Source: Bedellia somnulentella
Lineage: Eukaryota > Arthropoda > Insecta > Lepidoptera > Bedelliidae
Reading direction: 5' to 3'
Assembly (NCBI GenBank): GCA_963576735.1
Contig: OY755177.1
Span: 9,176,001-9,240,000 of the forward strand
Length of the DNA stretch: 64,000 nucleotides
The translations under genes and the position numbers were made by a program. Under the pieces are notes generated by a model. It saw nothing but the letters and a program-made list of their open reading frames with translations, was not told the DNA's origin and did no database searches. Below, in pieces: positions 59,301 to 64,000 of the stretch. Numbering within the stretch: position 1 is the stretch's first letter; every line of letters starts with the position of its first letter.

Positions 59301-60555
59301 GCCCTGATTTGGCACCCAATGATTTTTATTTATTTCCAAATGTGAAGAAAAAATTACGTGGTCAACGTTTTTCGAGCCGCGAAGAGGCAGTCGATGCGTT
59401 CAAAATGCACGTTTTGGAGATACCTCAGTCTGAGTGGAAAAAGTGCTATGAAAATTGGTTTCAACGCATGCAAAAGTGTATAGATCTGAGCGGCGAATAT
59501 TTTGAGAAGCAATAAAACCATATTAATTGATATATGTTTGTTTCTTTTTTTTATTCCGGATACATAAATAGCAGCCCTCGTATATGTCTAGGCCATTCTG
59601 TACAGTTCAAGGATTTCTTCTTCCGTTTATTTCTTCTAGGGCCATTTTAGATTTCTATTTGATTTTCAATGTAATGTTACAAAGTATTTTAAGTTTAACT
59701 GAAGACTATAGTGTTATGTATATTCTTAGCAACTATTTGTTATTTTATATTACCACTAGATAATTGTGTTTTTAACAGATTAATATTTATTACAGGATAA
59801 TTGGGAAAAAAGTAAAGGTGCCTGAGAAGAAAATAAGCTATCATCTGGTTCATCATGATGAAGTGATATGCATGCAGTATAGTGATTATGAGGAATGCAG
59901 TGAAAGTGATGAACGTCTCTCTCAAAGTAGTTCCGACGTAACACCACAGAACTCACCAAGGCCATCCATCCGAACAGATACCAGTGTCACTAAATTCTCA
60001 AAAGACTCCATACCATATTACACAGGATCTGATGACGACAACGACCTTCCAAATACATTTTGTTCGTTGTTACAAATAATGCCAATGCAAATCCACAGTC
60101 CTTTACAAAAGCAAAGGCAAAATTCTTCAATACTGAAATCTGATCTAGCATCATCAAGGTGGATGCGCGGGAACAGACCAGACTCCTCCTTCAACTTTGA
60201 TCGAAATAGTGCTAAGTCTTTCATGTCACTGGATACAAGAAATTTTAATAACATAGCATTGAGTGCATCAGAACACAGTAAACTATCATTTAGAGTAGTG
60301 ACAGCTAAGCAAAAAGATCAAGGAAGATTACAGCCTTTATATAACCCTGATGTTAATTATACTGAGTCTTGCAAACCAATTTACGAACAAGCATACCCTA
60401 GAGGCAATAGGAAAGTGTCATTGCCCCCTTTATTAGTTGAAGAAGAAAAAAGGAAAATTGTCTCTGGTTATTCTGCTAAAAAGCAGAGATTAGCATCAAG
60501 TAGGTCTAAAAAATCTGCTTCAAGAAATCCTTATCATTTAGGACATGCTAACTGA
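56099..60555 (+). CDS. FAM149: FAM149-family (DUF3719) protein, three coding exons, 402 aa
   Basis: Exons 56099-56345, 57689-57890, 59796-60555; junctions GT/AG, phases 1 and 2, one continuous frame. The recognisable part is the DUF3719 block at about 110-165: ILADEWERIERTIYDEEGEK, LEECQQWKQLHPQLR, IIGKKVKVPE. The rest is low-complexity: Asn/Ser-rich N-terminus, acidic Ser/Asp stretches (SDYEECSESDERLSQSSSD), a basic C-terminus (KKQRLASSRSKKSASRN). Vertebrate FAM149B1 acts in primary-cilium signalling; the role in insects is not established and I infer none. The start may be the ATG at 56099 or that at 56111 (MSARNYF). A complete mariner sits in intron 2. No in-frame break is seen. Confidence 0.85.
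56760..56945 (-). repeat. tRNA-derived SINE, degenerate
   Basis: Minus strand order of AAGTCATATGTGTAG, TATCAAACTTGATAATGATG, ACATTGTAAGAAAACC as in the family body. In intron 1 of the FAM149-like gene. Confidence 0.5.
57689..57890 (+). CDS. FAM149: FAM149-like coding exon 2
   Basis: Acceptor ATTATAG, donor AG|GTACAT. Carries the core DUF3719 motif DEWERIERTIYDEE. Confidence 0.9.
57950..58012 (-). repeat. ATGT-tailed retroposon fragment
   Basis: Tail GTATGTATGTATAC and ACCCAGTGGAAGAT, AAGGTAGTGCTATCCTTAGC on the minus strand. Confidence 0.45.
58290..59580 (+). mobile_element. Complete mariner element (1291 bp)
   Basis: The terminal inverted repeats are identical over 27 bp, starting CGAGGGCTGCTATTTATGTA at each end. 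TA duplications lie at 58288-58289 and 59581-59582. One uninterrupted transposase ORF fills the interior. It lies in intron 2 of the FAM149-like gene, same strand. Confidence 0.95.
58463..59515 (+). CDS. Mariner transposase, 350 aa, apparently intact
   Basis: Cut-and-paste transposase of the Tc1/mariner superfamily that binds the element's ends and inserts at TA. The start is the ATG at 58463 (MDLTREHFRA); the frame is open a few codons upstream only from TTG. The N-terminal helix-turn-helix pair lies at about 5-110 (SKTTVYHWFSEFNRG and VTYREIEASLGISMTSIHKI). The WIPHNLS motif is at 121-127 (the family's WVPHEL). The catalytic triad is complete: D160 in TGDES, D252 in HHDNA, D287 in YSPDLAPNDFYLF, with 34 residues between the last two (DD34D). 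The length matches working mariners and no stop or frameshift is present. Related copies in other genomes are often misnamed SETMAR-like. Whether it is active cannot be told from one copy. Confidence 0.95.
   Translation: MDLTREHFRAMIFYDFRRGLTQKQCIDQLTSTFGDEAPSKTTVYHWFSEFNRGRSKLTDEIKEGRPKTVVVPQNIDAVRELITQDRHVTYREIEASLGISMTSIHKILHEHLAVKKICSRWIPHNLSIDQKQARVDWCKEMLKKYNRGASKAVYNIYTGDESWIYAYDPETKQQSTVWVFQDEPNPTKVIRAKSTLKQMVACFFGINGHVATVPLENRKTVNSEWYTTICLPEVFEQIRKTNRQRRIILHHDNASCHRSAVTTQFLEAQKIELTGHPPYSPDLAPNDFYLFPNVKKKLRGQRFSSREEAVDAFKMHVLEIPQSEWKKCYENWFQRMQKCIDLSGEYFEKQ
59796..60555 (+). CDS. FAM149: FAM149-like terminal coding exon 3
   Basis: Acceptor ATTACAG. Finishes the DUF3719 block (RIIGKKVKVPEKK) and the low-complexity C-terminal half; TGA at 60553-60555. 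Confidence 0.87.
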
Positions 60556-63500
60556 AGTTAGTAAACCTTAAGAGTATTACAAAGAAGTTTTCCTAAAATA
60601 ATGTACATATTCCAGTTAAAAGATTTTTTGCAAATTTGCCTTGTGTGATGGTTGGTGTTTGCACGTTGTTTCTAGTCAAAGTAATTTATTTAATTATTTA
60701 ATATATTTTAGACACATATTGTGATATCTCACTGTTTACTTATAACTGTGATATAAATGACTACAAATAGTGTATGCATATTCATTATATATTTTAATCA
60801 GAATATATTTTAAAGTAATGTTTGTAAATATATAAAGAAATGTTTGTAATTTGTTACACAAATGCACACCTTGATATGCATAGTCATTGATCAAGTAGTA
60901 TTTAGTATTATGTAACATACTGAAATAGTGTTATTTAATTATCAAATCTTAAAAAAGTGTTTTATAGCAATTGCAAAAAATGCATGATACATTAAAAAGT
61001 GGGTATTCCATTTTGCAGATGAATGTTAAGTGGTCCACTCAGAATTACTTGATTTCACTACATTCTTCTAATATGTCATCTTTTTTATTTTCAACATCAA
61101 AAGTAATTGAAACATTGATTCGATTGATCAAACTACCTCTTGTAGGGATTTTTGCGGTGAATATATTTTCATTATTGTATTACTTTAAGTTACCAGTAAA
61201 CATAAATGAAATTCCAGTTTTTTTTTCTCATTTTTCAATATTTAATAGTGGCAAATCGTTCTGTATGTCAAATGAAACAAAAATGTAAATAAGTTTCTTT
61301 CAATTTATCATTATCTTTAAAGCTCTGTATAAATTCGAATTTCATGTTCGTTAATATATTTAAATATTTTTTTACAAGGAATGAATGAGTATGAAGTTGG
61401 GCTTATGAATCATTGTAACTTTATTAGTGAGATTGACTATTTTATGCTTTTCTCTCTTACACTCCTTGAAGCATTTGCTATCCAGCACTAAGTAATTTAA
61501 GGCGCGTACAATCAGTCGGAAGACACATATCAAATTTCATAAATGGTTAAAAAATATCTTATGTCAATATCTTTGCCAGACATATGTAGTAGTATGAAAA
61601 AAGTGTTTTCCTTGCGCTTGTGATTCGTTTCGTATCATTGATACAATGTCATCCGGATCTTCTACATCATTAGTTTGATATCCAACCCACGTTGATCATG
61701 TGCAAATTCGTATTTTAATTTATGTTCCAAAGACCAAGGCATTTATTTATTACAAGAAAATCACATTACATTGGCATTTAAAAAAAAAACTAACTTATAT
61801 TGTCTAGTGTTAGATATGTTTTCATGTTGAGTTATTTATATCCTATTTTGTGTTTTATATGGTCTTGCCATATATTTTATTGTATTTAATTTGTGTATCC
61901 ATATACCTCATTATTAAAATAATTGTTAATTTTGACACCGTAAATGTTGTGGGGAGTGATGCCGTCCTTGAGGATAGAAATAGGAAAAACATGTAATAAA
62001 ATCACCATTTGAAATACAAATACAGAATTTATTTGGTATTTACATAATTTGCATTTTATTAACAATCAACATCAACAATTAAATAATTTTGTCCATGTGA
62101 TGTGATAATTCTAAAACATCAGATGATATTACATCTCTTGAGAAGCGGCCATGGCTCAGCGACGCGTTATTAACAGCTTGGTCCAGCCTTAGAGAAATGT
62201 AATATCACCCGTGATATAAGAACGTGATTGAATATTCAGTAAAGGAAGTCTAGAAGCGGTGAAGACGTGACTTGTCGAATTATATAACAGTCGGCAAACA
62301 GTGGCCATTGCTAGGACGTCAACATTTCCATACGAAGTGCTCATGTCACTGATAGTTCCGCAGACCAGCACAGCTGCAAGCGGCAGATTGCGGCACCATC
62401 ATTGATCATTGCAATATTTAACGTGTATGATCTTGTGCGATCAATCTAAATTGAGGCATTATTAAGCTTGCCCTTAAAACGTCCATTTCGTCGATAATAA
62501 TTGAACGTTTGAAGCTATTAAGTTAAAATATGAAGATGAATATCGACTAACAATGGTTTACAAAGTAGACGGACGCCAGAGGTCGCGCCGCCATCGAAGT
62601 AATGAACACGAGTGAAATATGTTACGAGTACTTCGTCATTTTACACAATAAAAATTTATTTGTTTATAATAATTTATGTCACAGCCATCTTTATATATTG
62701 ATACTACGTTAATAAAGAAGAGCTAGGCGTGTTACGAATACACGAACTCAGTGGTGGCTGTTTGTATAAGGACCTAGCATTTAATGGTTCATAGAAACTC
62801 GAACAATTATGAGATACGACGATATATATCTATTACATGAAAAAGTCACTTGTCTATATACGATAACAACCTCAAGCTATAGCAATAGTCAACAATGTTG
62901 TTAAATCTAGAGTTACACACAGATGACGAAATATACTAAGATTAGTTGCATAGGCGTCAGCTTCAGCGGCAGTCGTGGGACTGGTTGTGGAAAGGTCGGG
63001 ACGCGACAATCTTGATAATTAAGTTACAAACATTTCAAATAAGACATACTTACACTTTATATCTGAATTAATAAGTTGTGAGTGAACGTAGTTTGGAAAC
63101 AATGAACAAAAACCTAAAGTAACACATTTGTGCGTTTGCACGGTATACAATATCTAAGTTGTGGTCAATATAAGCATTAAAGAAATGAAGGTTTTGAATA
63201 CTGGAAACTTATGAAAATTGAGGTATTTTCAGAGAGTTTCATGACAACTGGACTTCCTCCTAATAACATTTATTTAAATTTTAATATTAAAATCAAACCA
63301 CTTAGATTAAACAAATAATTTGGTTCCCTTTACTGTCAGGTCAACGAGAAACTTAGCTCATATCTGAATAGCAAGAGTCATCGACGCGATGATTATCCTA
63401 ATAAGTGTTAAAAAGAGAGGTTTTAAGGCTCAGAGGTGAGACGGACAGAGGATAAGTTAGTTTGTAGAGGTGTTCCACAGCGGTTATGCTGATCGAACAC

Positions 63501-64000
63501 ACGAGGCAGAGGCAGGCCGAGCGGTCGCCAATGATATATTCTCTCTCGATAAGGCGATTATATCTCTAGACATCTATTAAAAATTGCACACCAAACCATC
63601 ATCTCCATACATTTTAATTGCGTTAAATACTCGTAATGCTGTATAAAAATATTAAAGAAAAGAAATCGTTATTTATAATATTAATAACATTTATAATTAT
63701 GTAACCAAGAGTATAGCGACTATATTACATTTATACACAGAGACGCTCAAATCTAGTCGCAGCTAGCATACAGTGACGTAGACATATGAAATCTAGACCA
63801 CAACAACCTACACACGATAGAATCAAAACAATTCTATAAATAATGTAAGGAAATGCTTGACAAACATTATTAGTTACATACAAAATTACATATCGCTATT
63901 TACAACATTAGCCTTAACGACACGGTAACCGAATATATGCAAAAGTACCTACTTATGTTACACCTAAACGAGGTTTTGGCTCTAGGTCTCAATTAAGTAC
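60556..64000. other. FAM149-like 3' UTR and unassigned DNA
   Basis: The first several hundred bases are probably 3' UTR. From about 62100 to the window end the GC content is somewhat higher, but I find no coding exon, RNA gene or known repeat on either strand; it could be the UTR of a gene beyond the window. Confidence 0.35.

Noticed and set aside
1..64000. CRISPR arrays, operons, ribosome binding sites, prophage
   Set aside because: The window is eukaryotic; the tandem repeats (82 bp, 140 bp, 120 bp, 33 bp) have no spacers of CRISPR kind.

Overview
The window is AT-rich eukaryotic nuclear DNA with spliced genes and a very heavy load of dispersed repeats. The repeats point to a moth or butterfly (Lepidoptera): Lep1-like Helitrons that start TC and end CTAG, tRNA-derived SINEs, retroposons with ATGT-repeat tails, and a mariner. 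The species cannot be named from the sequence alone.

Four protein-coding loci are supported. (1) ATP synthase subunit e, mitochondrial, minus strand, one exon (2675-2926). (2) Tropomodulin, plus strand, nine coding exons from 10759 to 35277. I rebuilt it exon by exon with matching splice phases to a 419-residue protein. (3) Geranylgeranyl diphosphate synthase, minus strand, eight coding exons from 52330 down to 42910, 308 residues, both Asp-rich motifs present. (4) A FAM149-type (DUF3719) protein, plus strand, three coding exons 56099-60555, 402 residues, with a complete mariner in its second intron. A possible fifth locus is an unassigned minus-strand exon at 4527-4801.

Layout: 1-2254 two head-to-tail Helitrons; 2.6-5 kb subunit e and an unassigned exon; 5.4-10.7 kb repeats, including a long-TIR element carrying an ORF (7637-9107); 10.7-35.3 kb tropomodulin, whose introns hold SINEs, a 1.67-kb long-TIR element (11156-12824) and a Helitron broken by a hairpin retroposon; 35.3-42.9 kb 3' regions and intergenic DNA; 42.9-52.3 kb GGPP synthase with LINEs, SINEs and a 1.2-kb palindrome in its introns; 52.3-56 kb repeats; 56-60.6 kb FAM149; 60.6-64 kb nothing recognised.

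The most unusual structures are: a family of snapback retroposons with a tRNA-like module, five copies, each with inverted internal structure and 11-14 bp target duplications; amplification of splice-site DNA on both sides of tropomodulin intron 7 (an 82-bp minisatellite derived from the exon-7 donor, and a triplicated acceptor block before exon 8) beside a partial duplicate of exon 7; a nested near-perfect palindrome around 45.06-46.25 kb; and the TIR element with a conserved-looking non-transposase ORF. The genes themselves look functionally unrelated to one another.
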